From Herbaspirillum sp. (lineage in GTDB: Bacteria > Pseudomonadota > Gammaproteobacteria > Burkholderiales > Burkholderiaceae_D), in assembly GCF_017744395.1 (NCBI RefSeq), contig NZ_JAGIBI010000003.1, positions 372,001 to 436,000 of the forward strand: a stretch of 64,000 nt of DNA, written 5' to 3'. Within the stretch, counting starts at the first letter, position 1. Each line of letters starts with the position of its first letter. The notes beneath the pieces were generated by a model, which saw nothing but the letters and a program-made list of their open reading frames with translations, had not been told where the DNA came from and made no database searches. The translations under genes and the position numbers were made by a program. Positions 1 through 11,699 of this stretch are shown one piece after another.

Positions 1-659
1 GTGCGTACCGCGTGCGGCGCGGTGCTGCGGTAGCCGAACAGGCCTTCCAGGTCGCCGGCCTGCATGCGGTCGAGGAACCAGTGCAGGAATTCCATCGTAT
101 GCGGCGCGTCCGCAGAGTCCGGATCGTTGCGGCGCAGTTCGCGCAGGTTGTGCGTGAAGCTGCCGGAGCCGACCAGCAGGATCCCTTCCTGCGCCAGCGG
201 CGCCAGCAAGCGGCCGATGCGGTAGTGGTACTCCGGCGGCATATGCGGTTGCAGCGACAACTGCACTACCGGCACATCGGCCTGCGGATACAGGTAGCGC
301 AGCGGCACCCAGGCGCCGTGGTCCAGCCCCCAACTGCCGTCGGTGCCGGCTTCCACGCCGCCGTCGCGCAGCAGGCGCGCCACATGCTCGGCCAGTGCCG
401 GTTGGCCCGGGGCCGGGTAATCCAGTTGATACAGCGCCTGCGGGAAACCGCCGAAGTCGTGGATCACCGTCGGCTTGACCTGGTTGCCCACGCGCGCGGT
501 CACGGTTTCCCAATGCGGCGAGACCACCACGATGGCCTTGGGCCGCGGCAGGGTAATGCCGATGTCCGACAGCAGCGGGCCGGTGCGGCCGGGTTCCACG
601 GCCAGCATGGGCGAGCCGTGCGAGACGAACAGCGAAGGCAGGTGCATGGAATCGGACAT
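1..659 (-). CDS. DODA-type extradiol ring-cleavage dioxygenase (3' end outside window)
   Basis: The protein belongs to the class III extradiol dioxygenase (LigB/4,5-DOPA dioxygenase) family, cytosolic metal-dependent enzymes that open catechol-type rings. It starts MSDSMHLPSLFVSHGSPM, with the family HGSP motif at residues 14-17, followed by SPHWE, HDFGGFP and GSGSFTHNL; the histidines in these motifs are the usual metal ligands. The ATG at 659 is preceded by an AGGAGA ribosome site. About 219 codons are present; relatives have roughly 260, so about 40 C-terminal residues lie off the window. It is 62 bases downstream of doxX on the same strand, probably co-transcribed. The natural substrate cannot be told from sequence. 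Confidence 0.9.
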   Translation of the reverse strand, partial: MSDSMHLPSLFVSHGSPMLAVEPGRTGPLLSDIGITLPRPKAIVVVSPHWETVTARVGNQVKPTVIHDFGGFPQALYQLDYPAPGQPALAEHVARLLRDGGVEAGTDGSWGLDHGAWVPLRYLYPQADVPVVQLSLQPHMPPEYHYRIGRLLAPLAQEGILLVGSGSFTHNLRELRRNDPDSADAPHTMEFLHWFLDRMQAGDLEGLFGYRSTAPHAVR

Positions 660-721
660 GGTGTTCTCCTGTGGCCGCCATGCTCAATGGCGTGGCGGCC
701 CGCTAGTGATTGATGTGAGGC

Positions 722-1135
722 TTAGTTGCGATTATCGCGCTTGAGGGCAAACGCGCCATCGCCCAGCAGGAAGACGGCGATCAGGCCGACGATCCACAGC
801 GCCAGGTATTCCCAGCCGCCATGCGGGTTGGTGAAGAAGAAGCCAGCCGGGCCGTGCACCAGCACGATCGCGCCCAGCAGGTCCAGCGCCAGCGGGATCG
901 CCAGCCAGCGGCCGTAGTAGCCCAGTACCAGCGTGATGCCGCCGACCACTTCCAGCAGGATCACCGGATAGGCGAGGAAGCCGGGCACGCCCAGCGAGGC
1001 GAAGAAGCCCACGGTGCCGGCCGGCGTGAAGACGAAGATCTTCAATCCAGCATGGACCAGGAAGAAGATGCCCATGGTGACGCGCAGCAGGAAGGCGGCG
1101 TAGTCGGCTTTGGTATTGACGGTGACGGTAGTCAT
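722..1135 (-). CDS. DoxX family membrane protein
   Basis: This is a 137-residue protein with four predicted membrane helices, typical of DoxX. The first helix carries RVTMGIFFLVHAGLK, the family signature region, followed by a helix with GVPGFLAYPVILLEVVGG and a C-terminal hydrophobic pair. The open frame extends upstream to 1189, but the ATG at 1135 (MTTVTVNTKADY) has a GGGGAA ribosome site and gives the usual length, so I chose it. DoxX proteins are inner-membrane proteins linked to quinone or oxidative stress; the molecular role is poorly defined. It precedes the ring-cleavage dioxygenase, a pairing that suggests handling of catechols or quinones (inference). Confidence 0.88.
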   Translation of the reverse strand: MTTVTVNTKADYAAFLLRVTMGIFFLVHAGLKIFVFTPAGTVGFFASLGVPGFLAYPVILLEVVGGITLVLGYYGRWLAIPLALDLLGAIVLVHGPAGFFFTNPHGGWEYLALWIVGLIAVFLLGDGAFALKRDNRN

Positions 1136-1214
1136 GATTTTCCCCGAAGAGTCTGTGAATGATGTGCCGACCACTGGATCGGCTGCCATGACGACACTTT
1201 AAGGAAAGAGCTGG

Positions 1215-1266
1215 AGCGGATAAATCCGCTTGGACGGGAAGGATTGTCTCATCCAGATTGACAATC
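1215..1266. promoter_or_regulatory. Two dyad symmetries upstream of doxX, possible operator
   Basis: Between the methyltransferase stop (1289) and doxX there are two perfect dyads: AGCGGATAAATCCGCT at 1215-1230 (7-bp arms, 2-nt centre) and GATTGTC-N11-GACAATC at 1242-1266. The second has the T-N11-A geometry of LysR-type sites. Their position before the doxX-dioxygenase pair fits a regulator-binding region. No cognate regulator is encoded nearby. Confidence 0.4.
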
Positions 1267-1288
1267 GCTTCCCGCCAGAGGGAGGGAT

Positions 1289-2545
1289 TCAGTCTTCGCT
1301 GTTCCTGGACTGCGGCTTGGCTTCTTCGCGGCGGTTGTAGCCGGCCACCATGTCGAAGCGGAACAGGCGGCATTCCAGCGCGCCGTTGAAGAACGGCGTC
1401 TTGCGCGATTCCTTCAGGCGCATCAGCTTGGGCAGGCCGAGGTCGGCCGAGAACAGGAACACGCTCCAGCCGGCGAAGCGCTGCTTGAGCGTGGTGGAGA
1501 AGGCGCTGAAGAATTGCGTGAACAGTTCCTCGGTCGGCAGCGCGCGGTCGCCGCGCACGCCGATACGTTCGCCATACGGCGGGTTGGACAGCATGATGCC
1601 GACCAGCGGCTTGCCGTCGGCGTCCGTCGGCGCCTTGATCTCCTGCGCCTCGATCTGCTTGAGCGGCACTTCGAACTGGATGCCGGCGCGGCGCAGGTTC
1701 TCGCGCGTCAGTTCCACCATGTCGCCCGAAATGTCGCTGCCGAACAGCGTCGGCGTAGTCGGCAGCGGATTGGGTTTGAAGTCGCCCTTGATGGCCAGCC
1801 AGGCTTCGGCATTGAAGTTGCTGAATTTCTCGAAGGCGAAGCGGCGGCGCGCGCCCGGCGGCACGCCGGCGATCATTTGTGCCGCTTCGGCCAGGATGGT
1901 GCCGGAGCCGCACATGGGATCGAACAGCGGCACGCCCGGCTTCCAGCCGGAAGTGCGCAACAGGCCGGCGGCCAGGTTCTCGCGCAGCGGCGCGTCGCCG
2001 GTCTCTTCGCGCCAGCCGCGCTTGAACAGCGCCTCGCCGGAGGTGTCGAGGTAGACCGTGTAGTTGTGCGCGTCGACGAAGCCGGCGATGCGCATGTCGG
2101 GCGTGCGGGTGTTGACCGAGGGACGCAGCTTCATCAGGTCGAGGAAGCGGTCGCAGATGGCGTCCTTGATCTTGAGCGTGGTGAATTCCAGGCTGCGCAG
2201 CGGCGACTTCACGGCGGTCATGTCGACGCGGATGGTGTGCGAGACCTTGAACCAGTCTTCCCACGGCTGCGCCAGGGTCAGGTCGTAGATGTCGTTTTCG
2301 TTCTTGTAGGAACCGTGCGCCATGCGCAGCAGCACGCGGCTGGCGATGCGCGAATGCAGGTTCAACTGGTAGGCCGCCAAGAGCGTGCCCGAGCAGTGCA
2401 CGCCGCCCGGCACCTGGTTATGCACCTTCAACGCGGCGGCCGGGCCGGCGTGCTGGGCGATCTCGTTGAGTTCTTCGGCCAGCGCCGCCTCCAGGCCGCG
2501 CGGGCAGGGGCAGAAATAGGAATAGGTGGTCTGGAAGGATTGCAT
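1289..2545 (-). CDS. THUMP-domain class I SAM-dependent RNA methyltransferase (RlmL N-terminal type)
   Basis: The 418-residue product has an N-terminal THUMP RNA-binding region (about residues 1-150) and a Rossmann-fold methyltransferase. DPMCGSGT is the SAM-binding motif and SNPPYGERIG contains the NPPY catalytic motif of N-methylating enzymes. This matches the first half of E. coli RlmL, the 23S rRNA m2G2445 methyltransferase, without the RlmK half, which is normal in beta-proteobacteria. The open frame reaches 2584, but ATG 2545 (MQSFQTTYSYF) fits family starts and has AAAGG upstream. The exact modified base is not shown by sequence. Confidence 0.87.
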   Translation of the reverse strand: MQSFQTTYSYFCPCPRGLEAALAEELNEIAQHAGPAAALKVHNQVPGGVHCSGTLLAAYQLNLHSRIASRVLLRMAHGSYKNENDIYDLTLAQPWEDWFKVSHTIRVDMTAVKSPLRSLEFTTLKIKDAICDRFLDLMKLRPSVNTRTPDMRIAGFVDAHNYTVYLDTSGEALFKRGWREETGDAPLRENLAAGLLRTSGWKPGVPLFDPMCGSGTILAEAAQMIAGVPPGARRRFAFEKFSNFNAEAWLAIKGDFKPNPLPTTPTLFGSDISGDMVELTRENLRRAGIQFEVPLKQIEAQEIKAPTDADGKPLVGIMLSNPPYGERIGVRGDRALPTEELFTQFFSAFSTTLKQRFAGWSVFLFSADLGLPKLMRLKESRKTPFFNGALECRLFRFDMVAGYNRREEAKPQSRNSED

Positions 2546-2590
2546 TGGGGTACCTTTTGTCCGTTGTGAAACTGCTATTGTCAAAATGAA

Positions 2591-2622
2591 GACGCCGGGC
2601 CGCGCATTCGCGGCCCGGCGTC
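2591..2622 (-). terminator. Strong hairpin after the isomerase gene
   Basis: There is a perfect 14-bp inverted repeat (2591-2604 and 2609-2622) with a CATT loop. Reading the minus strand, it follows the isomerase stop and is trailed by a broken T-run (TTCATTTTG). It probably ends the isomerase transcript or separates it from the methyltransferase gene. Confidence 0.6.
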
Positions 2623-2646
2623 ATTTTACCGCTTGAAGCTGCTTGC

Positions 2647-3252
2647 TCAGGATTTGGCGAACGCGCGCTCGACGAAGTCCAGGCGATCCTGGCCCCAGTA
2701 GCCTTCGCCGTCATAGATGAACCAAGGCGCGCCGAACACGTTGGCGGCATTGGCTTCATCGGTGAAGCGGTCGAATTCGGCCTGCACGCTGGCGGTTTCC
2801 GACGACTTCAGCAGTGCCGCGCCGTCGTGGCCCAGCGCGTTGGCGAGCGCCACCAGCGTATCGTGGTCGGCGATGTTCTTCTGCTCTTCCCACACGCCGC
2901 GCATGACGGCGCCGGCCAGCTTGAGCGAGGCGGCGGTGCCGTGCGCCAGCTGGGCGGCGATGATCATGCGCGCCGCGGTGTCGCTGTTGACCGGGAAGTA
3001 GGTCGGCTGCAGGTTCATCGGCTTGCCGAGGAATTCGCTCCAGCGCGCCAGTTCCTTCAAGCGGTAGGCCTGGCGCTGCGGGGCGCGCTTGGCCAGCGGC
3101 AGGCCGCCGGAGACGCCGAAGATCTTCGACAGGTCGAACGGCTTGGGCAGGATCTGCACCTTGTATTTTTCGGCGAGGGCGACGAAGCGCTCGTGGCCCA
3201 GGTAGGCGAACGGCGAATGCGGCGCGAAGAAGTATTCACAGGTTTTGCTCAT
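2647..3252 (-). CDS. 2-hydroxychromene-2-carboxylate isomerase-like (DsbA/GST-kappa fold)
   Basis: The 201-residue protein has the DsbA-like thioredoxin fold of the NahD/GST-kappa family. It begins MSKTCEYFFAPHSPFAYLGH; SPFAYLG is the active-site region where glutathione is activated, with Ser in place of the DsbA cysteines. NVFGAPWFIYDGEGYWGQDR near the C-terminus is the conserved cis-Pro and substrate-loop segment. The ATG at 3252 has GGAG upstream. Family members isomerise 2-hydroxychromene-2-carboxylate in naphthalene breakdown, but no such pathway is present here, so the true substrate is open. Confidence 0.85.
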   Translation of the reverse strand: MSKTCEYFFAPHSPFAYLGHERFVALAEKYKVQILPKPFDLSKIFGVSGGLPLAKRAPQRQAYRLKELARWSEFLGKPMNLQPTYFPVNSDTAARMIIAAQLAHGTAASLKLAGAVMRGVWEEQKNIADHDTLVALANALGHDGAALLKSSETASVQAEFDRFTDEANAANVFGAPWFIYDGEGYWGQDRLDFVERAFAKS

Positions 3253-3299
3253 GACCGGCTCCGGATGGCTGATGAGAGTGGATGACAGGTACAGCGGGA

Positions 3300-3725
3300 T
3301 CAGAACGGCTTGACCACGACCAGGATCACGATGCCCAGCAGCAGCAGCACGGGGACTTCGTTGAACCAGCGGAACCAGAGGTGGCTGCGCTTATTCTCGC
3401 CCAGTTCGAATTTCTTGAGCAGGGATCCGCAGGCGTGGTGGTAGCCGATCACCAGCACCACCAGCAGCAGCTTGGCGTGCAGCCAGCCGTTGCCCGGGCC
3501 TTGCCAGAATTGCCAGGTCACTCCCAGCAGCCAGGCGCCCAGGCCCAGCGCCGCCAGCGCCGTGATGCCGGTGAAGCGGTACAGCCGGCGCGCCATGCCC
3601 AGCAGGCGTTCGCGGGCGACCACTTCGGTCTCCTGCGCCAGGTTGACGAAGATGCGCGGCAGGTAGAACAGGCCGGCGAACCAGGAGGCGATGAAGACGA
3701 TGTGCAGGGCTTTGATCCAGAGCAT
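3300..3725 (-). CDS. hemJ: Protoporphyrinogen IX oxidase HemJ (UPF0093/CopD-like)
   Basis: The 141-residue, four-helix membrane protein begins MLWIKALHIVFIASWFAGLF, the characteristic HemJ start with conserved His8, and contains GWLHAKLLLVV with the second conserved His and the following Lys. The length matches proteobacterial HemJ. HemJ is the membrane-bound protoporphyrinogen oxidase used by bacteria lacking HemG or HemY; it acts just before ferrochelatase, which is encoded at 24.8 kb. It lies downstream of proA on the same strand. Confidence 0.88.
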   Translation of the reverse strand: MLWIKALHIVFIASWFAGLFYLPRIFVNLAQETEVVARERLLGMARRLYRFTGITALAALGLGAWLLGVTWQFWQGPGNGWLHAKLLLVVLVIGYHHACGSLLKKFELGENKRSHLWFRWFNEVPVLLLLGIVILVVVKPF

Positions 3726-3761
3726 GGCTTTCCTTGACGGTGGCGATGGGGGGAATACGAA

Positions 3762-3797
3762 CCGCCGCCATCAGCATTGGCGACATGATGGCGGCGG
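3762..3797. other. 12-bp inverted repeat between proA and hemJ
   Basis: A perfect CCGCCGCCATCA / TGATGGCGGCGG repeat (3762-3773, 3786-3797) with a 12-nt loop lies just after the proA stop. No T-run follows on either strand, so it is more likely an mRNA processing or stabilising hairpin than a classic terminator. Confidence 0.5.
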
Positions 3798-3821
3798 CTT
3801 GTGTCTGCTTGATTGCTGCGC

Positions 3822-5090
3822 TTACTGGCGAACCTGGCCCTGGCCCAGCACCACGTACTTGAGCGAGGTCAGCCCTTCCAGCCCGACCGGGCCGCGCGCG
3901 TGCAGCTTGTCGTTGGAAATGCCGATCTCGGCGCCCAGGCCGTATTCGAAGCCGTCGGCGAAGCGGGTCGAGGCGTTGACCATGACCGAGGCCGAATCCA
4001 CTTCGCGCAGGAAGCGCATGGCGCGCGTGTAATCCTCGGTGATGATGCTCTCGGTGTGCTGCGACGAGTGATGGTTGATGTGCTCGATCGCCTCGTCCAT
4101 ATCGGCCACGACCTTGATGGACAGGATCGGCGCCAGGTATTCGGTGTCCCAGTCTTCGGGCACGGCATCCTTGAGCAGCGGATAGCCGGCCAGGATGGCG
4201 GCGGCTTCGGGATCGCAGCGCAGCTCCACTTCCTTGGCGCGGTACAGTTCGGCCAGCGGCGGCAGGATGGCGGCGGCGATGCCGCGCGCCACCAGCAGGG
4301 TTTCCATGGTGTTGCAGGTGCCGTAGCGGTGGCACTTGGCGTTGAAGGCCACGTCCAGCGCCTTTTGGGCGTCGGCCTTGTCGTCGATGTAGACGTGGCA
4401 GATGCCGTCCAGGTGCTTGATCATCGGCACCTTGGATTCCTTGATCAGGCGCTCGATCAGCCCCTTGCCGCCGCGCGGCACGATGACGTCGACGTAGTCC
4501 TGCATGGTGATCAGCGCGCCGACGGCGGCGCGGTCGGTGGTCTCGACCACCTGCACCGCGTCTTCCGGCAGGCCGGCGCCGGCCAGGCCTTCCTTGACCA
4601 GCTTGGCCAGCGCCTGGTTGCAGTGGATCGCTTCCGAGCCGCCGCGCAGGATGGTGGCGTTGCCGCTCTTGATGCACAGGCCGGCGGCGTCCACCGTCAC
4701 GTTCGGGCGGGCTTCGTAGATGATGCCGATCACGCCCAGCGGTACGCGCATCTGGCCGACCTGGATGCCGGTGGGGCGGTATTTCATGTTGCTGATCTCG
4801 CCGATCGGATCAGCCAGCGAGGCGATTTGCTCCAGGCCTTCGGCCATGGTGGCGATGGCCTTGTCGGATAGCGTCAGGCGGTCCAGCATGGCTTCCGCCA
4901 GGCCGTTGGCGCGGGCCGCTTCCAGGTCCTTGGCATTGGCCGCGCGCAGGGCGTCGGCGTCGCGCCGGATGGCGGCGGCGATCAGTTGTAGCGCCCGGTT
5001 CTTGGCGGCGGTGTCGGCGCGGGCCATGGCGCGCGAAGCTGCGCGCGCGCGCTGGCCGATCCGGTGCATGTAGAGCTCGATGTTTTCCAT
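3822..5090 (-). CDS. proA: Gamma-glutamyl phosphate reductase
   Basis: The 422-residue product matches ProA (E. coli 417 residues). ProA reduces gamma-glutamyl phosphate with NADPH to glutamate semialdehyde in proline synthesis. It has the aldehyde dehydrogenase-like fold, with the dinucleotide region [17 protein letters not shown] near residue 117 and the catalytic cysteine in [10 protein letters not shown] near residue 259. It follows holA on the same strand after 82 bases. proB, its partner kinase, is not in the window. Nothing unusual is seen. Confidence 0.97.
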   Translation of the reverse strand: MENIELYMHRIGQRARAASRAMARADTAAKNRALQLIAAAIRRDADALRAANAKDLEAARANGLAEAMLDRLTLSDKAIATMAEGLEQIASLADPIGEISNMKYRPTGIQVGQMRVPLGVIGIIYEARPNVTVDAAGLCIKSGNATILRGGSEAIHCNQALAKLVKEGLAGAGLPEDAVQVVETTDRAAVGALITMQDYVDVIVPRGGKGLIERLIKESKVPMIKHLDGICHVYIDDKADAQKALDVAFNAKCHRYGTCNTMETLLVARGIAAAILPPLAELYRAKEVELRCDPEAAAILAGYPLLKDAVPEDWDTEYLAPILSIKVVADMDEAIEHINHHSSQHTESIITEDYTRAMRFLREVDSASVMVNASTRFADGFEYGLGAEIGISNDKLHARGPVGLEGLTSLKYVVLGQGQVRQ

Positions 5091-5172
5091 GATTGCGTTT
5101 CCCTCCGCTTCCGGTGCGGTATTGCGCCGGAACCGAATATCGAATTGTTGATTTTATGCCAGACGGCTTGTT

Positions 5173-6192
5173 TCAGCGGCCGCGCGCCAGCTTCAGGCCC
5201 AGTTGCGACAGCGCATCCCACGGATCGCCGGCGAAGGCCTTGGCGCGCAAGCCCTTGACCATGCGGTCGATCAGCGCGGCTTCCTGCAGCGCATCCTGCA
5301 AGGCCGACAGGCTGATGCGGCGCAGCGCCGGTTCCATCAGCTTCTCGCGCGGCCCCCAGATGCGGTATTCCTTCAACAGCGCGCCGACCGGCTTGCCTTG
5401 CGCCATGCCGGACTTGAGTTTGAGCAGCGTGCGGATTTCCTCGGTCACCGCCCACAGCACCAGCGGCAGCGCTTCGCCTTCGCCCTTCAGGCCGTCCATC
5501 ATGCGCGTCAGGCGCGCGACGTCGCCGGAGAGCATGGCTTCGTTGAGCTTGAAGACGTCATAGCGCGCCACATTCAGCACCGCGTCCTGCACTTGCTCGA
5601 ACGAGAGCTTGCCGGGCGGATGCAGCAGCGCCAGCTTCTGGATTTCCTGGTGCGCGGCCAGCAGGTTGCCTTCCACGCGGTCGGCGATGAAATCCAGGCA
5701 GGGGCGGTCGGCGCTCTGCTGCTGGGCCGCCAGGCGGTTGCCGATCCAGCCGGGCAACTGGGCGCGCTCCACCAGCGGGATGTCGATGTAGACTGCGGCC
5801 TGCTGCAAGGCGCCGACCCAGGCCGCCTTTTGCGTGGCCCAGTCCAGCTTGGGCAGGCTGATGATGGTCAGGTTGTCGGGGCTGAGGTTGGCGGCGTATT
5901 CCTGCAGCGCGGCGCCGCCGTCCTTGCCGGGCTTGCCGGTGGGGATGCGCAGCTCGATCAGTTTCTTGTCGCCGAACAGCGATTGCGACTGGTTGGCCGC
6001 CAGCAGTTCACCCCACTTGAAGCTGCGTTCGACCACCAGCACTTCGCGCTCGGTATAGCCGTTGGCGCGCGCGCTGCGGCGGATCTTGTCGGCCGCTTCC
6101 AGCGCCAGCAGGTGCTCGTCGCTGGCGATCACGTACAGCGGCGCCAGCGTCTTGCCGAGATGGGTGTCGAGGGCGTCGTGCCGCAGTTGCAT
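5173..6192 (-). CDS. holA: DNA polymerase III subunit delta
   Basis: The 339-residue protein begins MQLRHDALDTHLGKTLAPLY and carries YVIASDEHLLALEAADKIR, the typical start of the clamp-loader wrench subunit. Delta opens the beta sliding clamp as part of the DnaX complex. Length is close to E. coli HolA (343). It lies directly downstream of lptE, as in most proteobacteria, in a leuS-lptE-holA-proA run on the minus strand. Delta has no functional nucleotide site, consistent with the lack of a Walker A motif. Confidence 0.94.
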   Translation of the reverse strand: MQLRHDALDTHLGKTLAPLYVIASDEHLLALEAADKIRRSARANGYTEREVLVVERSFKWGELLAANQSQSLFGDKKLIELRIPTGKPGKDGGAALQEYAANLSPDNLTIISLPKLDWATQKAAWVGALQQAAVYIDIPLVERAQLPGWIGNRLAAQQQSADRPCLDFIADRVEGNLLAAHQEIQKLALLHPPGKLSFEQVQDAVLNVARYDVFKLNEAMLSGDVARLTRMMDGLKGEGEALPLVLWAVTEEIRTLLKLKSGMAQGKPVGALLKEYRIWGPREKLMEPALRRISLSALQDALQEAALIDRMVKGLRAKAFAGDPWDALSQLGLKLARGR

Positions 6193-6246
6193 CTGACTGT
6201 CTTCCTGTTTTGCCGGGTTTGCCGGGTTTGCTTATTATGCGGCGGC

Positions 6247-6786
6247 TCAGGGTTCGGGATCGGTGTTTTCGGCGGCGATAGCCGATTTCGAGGCCGACAG
6301 GCGGCGCAGGATCTGCTGCACCAGGTCGGACTGCATGTCGCGGTACAGCAGCGCCTCTTCAGCCTGCTTGGCCAGTTCCTGGTTGGCGTCGTAGGTGATC
6401 ACGCGGCGCAGGGTGATGGCGGCCGGCGGGATGGTCACCGCGCCCTTGGCGTCGGTCACCGAGAAGGTGAAGCGCTGGAACAAGGCGTATTCGCGCACCC
6501 GGCCGTCGGTGTTCAGGGTCAGCACCTGTTTGTCGCGGGTGTCCGCGAGCACCTTCAGTACGGCCTCGGCCTCCTTCTGGTCATCGACCACCTTGGCGCC
6601 GCTGGCCTCGATGTTGCGCTTGAGTTCGACGCCGACCGCCGAATTGGGTGAGAAGCCCAGATAGATGGTCTTGAACGGCAGGTCGGCCGCGCCGCGCAGG
6701 TGGAAGCCGCAGGCGGCCAGCAGCAGGGTGGCGGCCAGCATGGCCAGCCATTGCCCGATACGTTTTGTTTGTGCTTGAGCGTGCAT
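6247..6786 (-). CDS. lptE: LPS-assembly lipoprotein LptE
   Basis: This 179-residue outer-membrane lipoprotein has a lipoprotein signal peptide ending in LLLAAC, with the lipidated cysteine at residue 26, followed by GFHLRGAADLPF, the hallmark LptE start. LptE plugs and supports the LptD barrel that inserts lipopolysaccharide into the outer membrane. It sits 16 bases downstream of leuS and upstream of holA, the conserved setting of lptE. Confidence 0.95.
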   Translation of the reverse strand: MHAQAQTKRIGQWLAMLAATLLLAACGFHLRGAADLPFKTIYLGFSPNSAVGVELKRNIEASGAKVVDDQKEAEAVLKVLADTRDKQVLTLNTDGRVREYALFQRFTFSVTDAKGAVTIPPAAITLRRVITYDANQELAKQAEEALLYRDMQSDLVQQILRRLSASKSAIAAENTDPEP

Positions 6787-6802
6787 GGATATCCGTTGGA
6801 AA

Positions 6803-9673
<2,871 letters not shown>

Positions 9674-10345
9674 TTACAGGTACTTCACTTCGATGGTGGC
9701 CGAACCGTCCAGGTTGATGTCCTGGGTCAGGCTCAGGTTTTCCGGCTTGTTCAGCACGGCGGTCACGCCGATGGTGCCGGAGATCAGCTTGTACGAACCG
9801 GGAGTGGTGCTGCCGGCCGGCGCCCACGACAGCATGCGGTCGGTGGACATGCCGCCGTTGCCGCTCTTGCTCCAGCTCGGGGTGGCGGAGTTGATCGAGC
9901 CGATGGTGTCCACGCTGACGCCGTCGCCGGTGAAGGAACCCTGCTTCATGGTGAAGTGGAAGGCGCCGATGTTCTTGCCGGAAGCGCTGCCCAGGCCGAA
10001 CATGCCGGTTTCCGTGGCGCTGGCGGACACCCGCGAGGCCAGGCCGGTCACCTTGCTGGAGGCGCGGTTGTCGATGGCGGTCACCGCCATCTTGACCGGC
10101 GCTTCGCAGGAGATGGTGAACGGCACTTCCATGGGGTCCAGCACCTTGTTCTGCCCGGCGGCCAGCGAGCCGGCGGTGATGGTGCCGTAATCGACCACGG
10201 CAGTACCGTTGCCGATGGTGGGGGGGCAGGCAACCGGCTTGATCACGCCCACGACCTTGAGTTCGGTGCTGGGGCCGGCGAAGACGGAGGCCGATGCGAG
10301 GGCGGCGGTGGCGATGAAGGCGGCGCGGGCGATGATGTTTTGCAT
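9674..10345 (-). CDS. Secreted DUF1120 domain protein
   Basis: The 223-residue protein has a clear Sec signal peptide (MQNIIARAAFIATAALASA, cleavage near SVFA-GPS). The mature part is beta-rich with two cysteines (PVACPPTIG and FTISCEAP) spaced to form one disulfide, as in DUF1120 proteins, which resemble fimbrial subunits. It starts at ATG 10345 with GAGGAA upstream. It stands alone: no chaperone or usher gene is next to it, and it diverges from the LacI-type regulator gene. A periplasmic or surface role is likely; the function is unknown. Confidence 0.8.
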   Translation of the reverse strand: MQNIIARAAFIATAALASASVFAGPSTELKVVGVIKPVACPPTIGNGTAVVDYGTITAGSLAAGQNKVLDPMEVPFTISCEAPVKMAVTAIDNRASSKVTGLASRVSASATETGMFGLGSASGKNIGAFHFTMKQGSFTGDGVSVDTIGSINSATPSWSKSGNGGMSTDRMLSWAPAGSTTPGSYKLISGTIGVTAVLNKPENLSLTQDINLDGSATIEVKYL

Positions 10346-10456
10346 GATGGTTTCCTCGGGGCGTTATGGGTTGGATTCATGTGCATCGCGCTGTTTGCGG
10401 CCTTGGTTTGCTTGATGCAGTGACGCCAGTTTGCCGATTCGCCTCTCGTACTTATA

Positions 10457-10480
10457 TGAGAAATGTCTCAAAAACGTTTT
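10457..10480. promoter_or_regulatory. Possible LacI-family operator in the divergent intergenic region
   Basis: AAAACGTTTT at 10471-10480 is a perfect palindrome with the central CG step typical of LacI-family operators. It is flanked by TGAGA-AATG-TCTCA (10457-10470). It sits between the DUF1120 gene (minus) and the LacI-type regulator gene (plus), a natural place for autoregulation. The sequence alone cannot show that this regulator binds it. Confidence 0.4.
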
Positions 10481-10592
10481 GGGAGTTGCAATAAATGCAT
10501 CGTCGGCGGCGTCCCATGCATCGCATGTGGTCATTAGGCCGTAACAATCGGACGGCAAGATGTAATCGTTTTCATATCGTCAAGCGATTCCC

Positions 10593-11657
10593 GTGCGACC
10601 CTCCATCAAGCAAGTGGCCAATCTGGCCGGCGTCTCCATCGCCACCGTGTCGCGGCTGTTGAACAAGCCCGGTTCGGTGAGTTCCGAGACAGCCGAGAAG
10701 ATCCATCGCAGCATCGAGCAACTGGGCTTCCGTCCCAACTTCAACGGCCGCAACCTGCGCGCGGGCAATTCGCGCACGGTCGGCGTGGTGGTGCCGACGC
10801 TGTCGAACACGGTGTTCGCCCAATGCCTGCAGGGCATCGAACTGGCCGCGCGCGAACTCGATTACTCGGTGATGTTCACCACCACCGAATACCAGCCGCA
10901 GGACGAGTCGGCCGCGGTGGAACTGCTGCTGAGCCATCGGGTGGACGGCGTCATCCTGACGGTGGCCGACGCCGGCGCCAACGCCACGCTCGACCTGCTG
11001 GAGCGCGAGCAGATTCCCTTCGTGCTGGCCTACAACCAATTGGCGCAGCCGGTTCCGGGCGCATCGCCGTGTACGCGGGTGTCGGTATCGGTCGACAACC
11101 GGGCCGCCGCCTGCGACGCGGTGGCGCACCTGATCGGCCTCGGGCACCGCCGCATCCGCATGTTGTCGGGCCGCTTCAACGCATCGGACCGCGCGATCCA
11201 GCGCTACTACGGTTATCTCGACGCGATGCGCGCGGCAGGGCTGGACCCGTTGCCGGCCATCGAAGCCGAGCGCCATACGTTCACCGCGACGGCCGACTAC
11301 CAGCAGATGATGGCCGACCCGGCCCAGCGTCCCACCGCCTTGTTCTGTTCCAACGACCTGCTGGCCATGAGCGCCATGCGCGACCTGCGCGCGCTCGGCC
11401 TGCGCGTGCCGCAGGACATCTCGGTGATGGGCTTCGACGGCATTCCCGTGGGGGCGCTGATGGAGCCGGTGCTGGCCAGCGTGGTGCAGCCGTCGGAGCA
11501 GATCGGCGACGTCGCCTTGCGCACGCTGGTGGCGGCGATCGAGCGCGGCGTTGCCGTCGGCGGGGAATCGAAAGCGCCGCCTGCCGGTGGCAGGCGGCAT
11601 GTGCTGCCGCATACGGTGCGGGCCGGCGGGTCGGCCGCGGCGCCGGGCCAGTCCTGA
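10593..11657 (+). CDS. LacI-family transcriptional regulator
   Basis: The 354-residue protein starts with GTG. Residues 1-60 form the LacI helix-turn-helix and hinge (IKQVANLAGVSIATVSRLLN, then RPNFNGRNLR), followed by a periplasmic-binding-like effector domain (VGVVVPTLSNTVFAQCLQGI ... LFCSNDLLAMSAMRDL ... DISVMGFDGIPVG). No in-frame ATG lies upstream, and this start places the DNA-binding helix where LacI proteins have it. It precedes an ABC importer and phosphodiesterase by 42 bases and probably controls them in response to the imported compound (inference). Confidence 0.93.
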   Translation: MRPSIKQVANLAGVSIATVSRLLNKPGSVSSETAEKIHRSIEQLGFRPNFNGRNLRAGNSRTVGVVVPTLSNTVFAQCLQGIELAARELDYSVMFTTTEYQPQDESAAVELLLSHRVDGVILTVADAGANATLDLLEREQIPFVLAYNQLAQPVPGASPCTRVSVSVDNRAAACDAVAHLIGLGHRRIRMLSGRFNASDRAIQRYYGYLDAMRAAGLDPLPAIEAERHTFTATADYQQMMADPAQRPTALFCSNDLLAMSAMRDLRALGLRVPQDISVMGFDGIPVGALMEPVLASVVQPSEQIGDVALRTLVAAIERGVAVGGESKAPPAGGRRHVLPHTVRAGGSAAAPGQS

Positions 11658-11699
11658 CTTGTTTTTTCTTGTTGTCCAACCTACTGAAGAGGACCTGAC

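Noticed and set aside
12-713. Plus-strand open frame at the left edge
   Set aside because: The reverse strand encodes an obvious ring-cleavage dioxygenase with family motifs.
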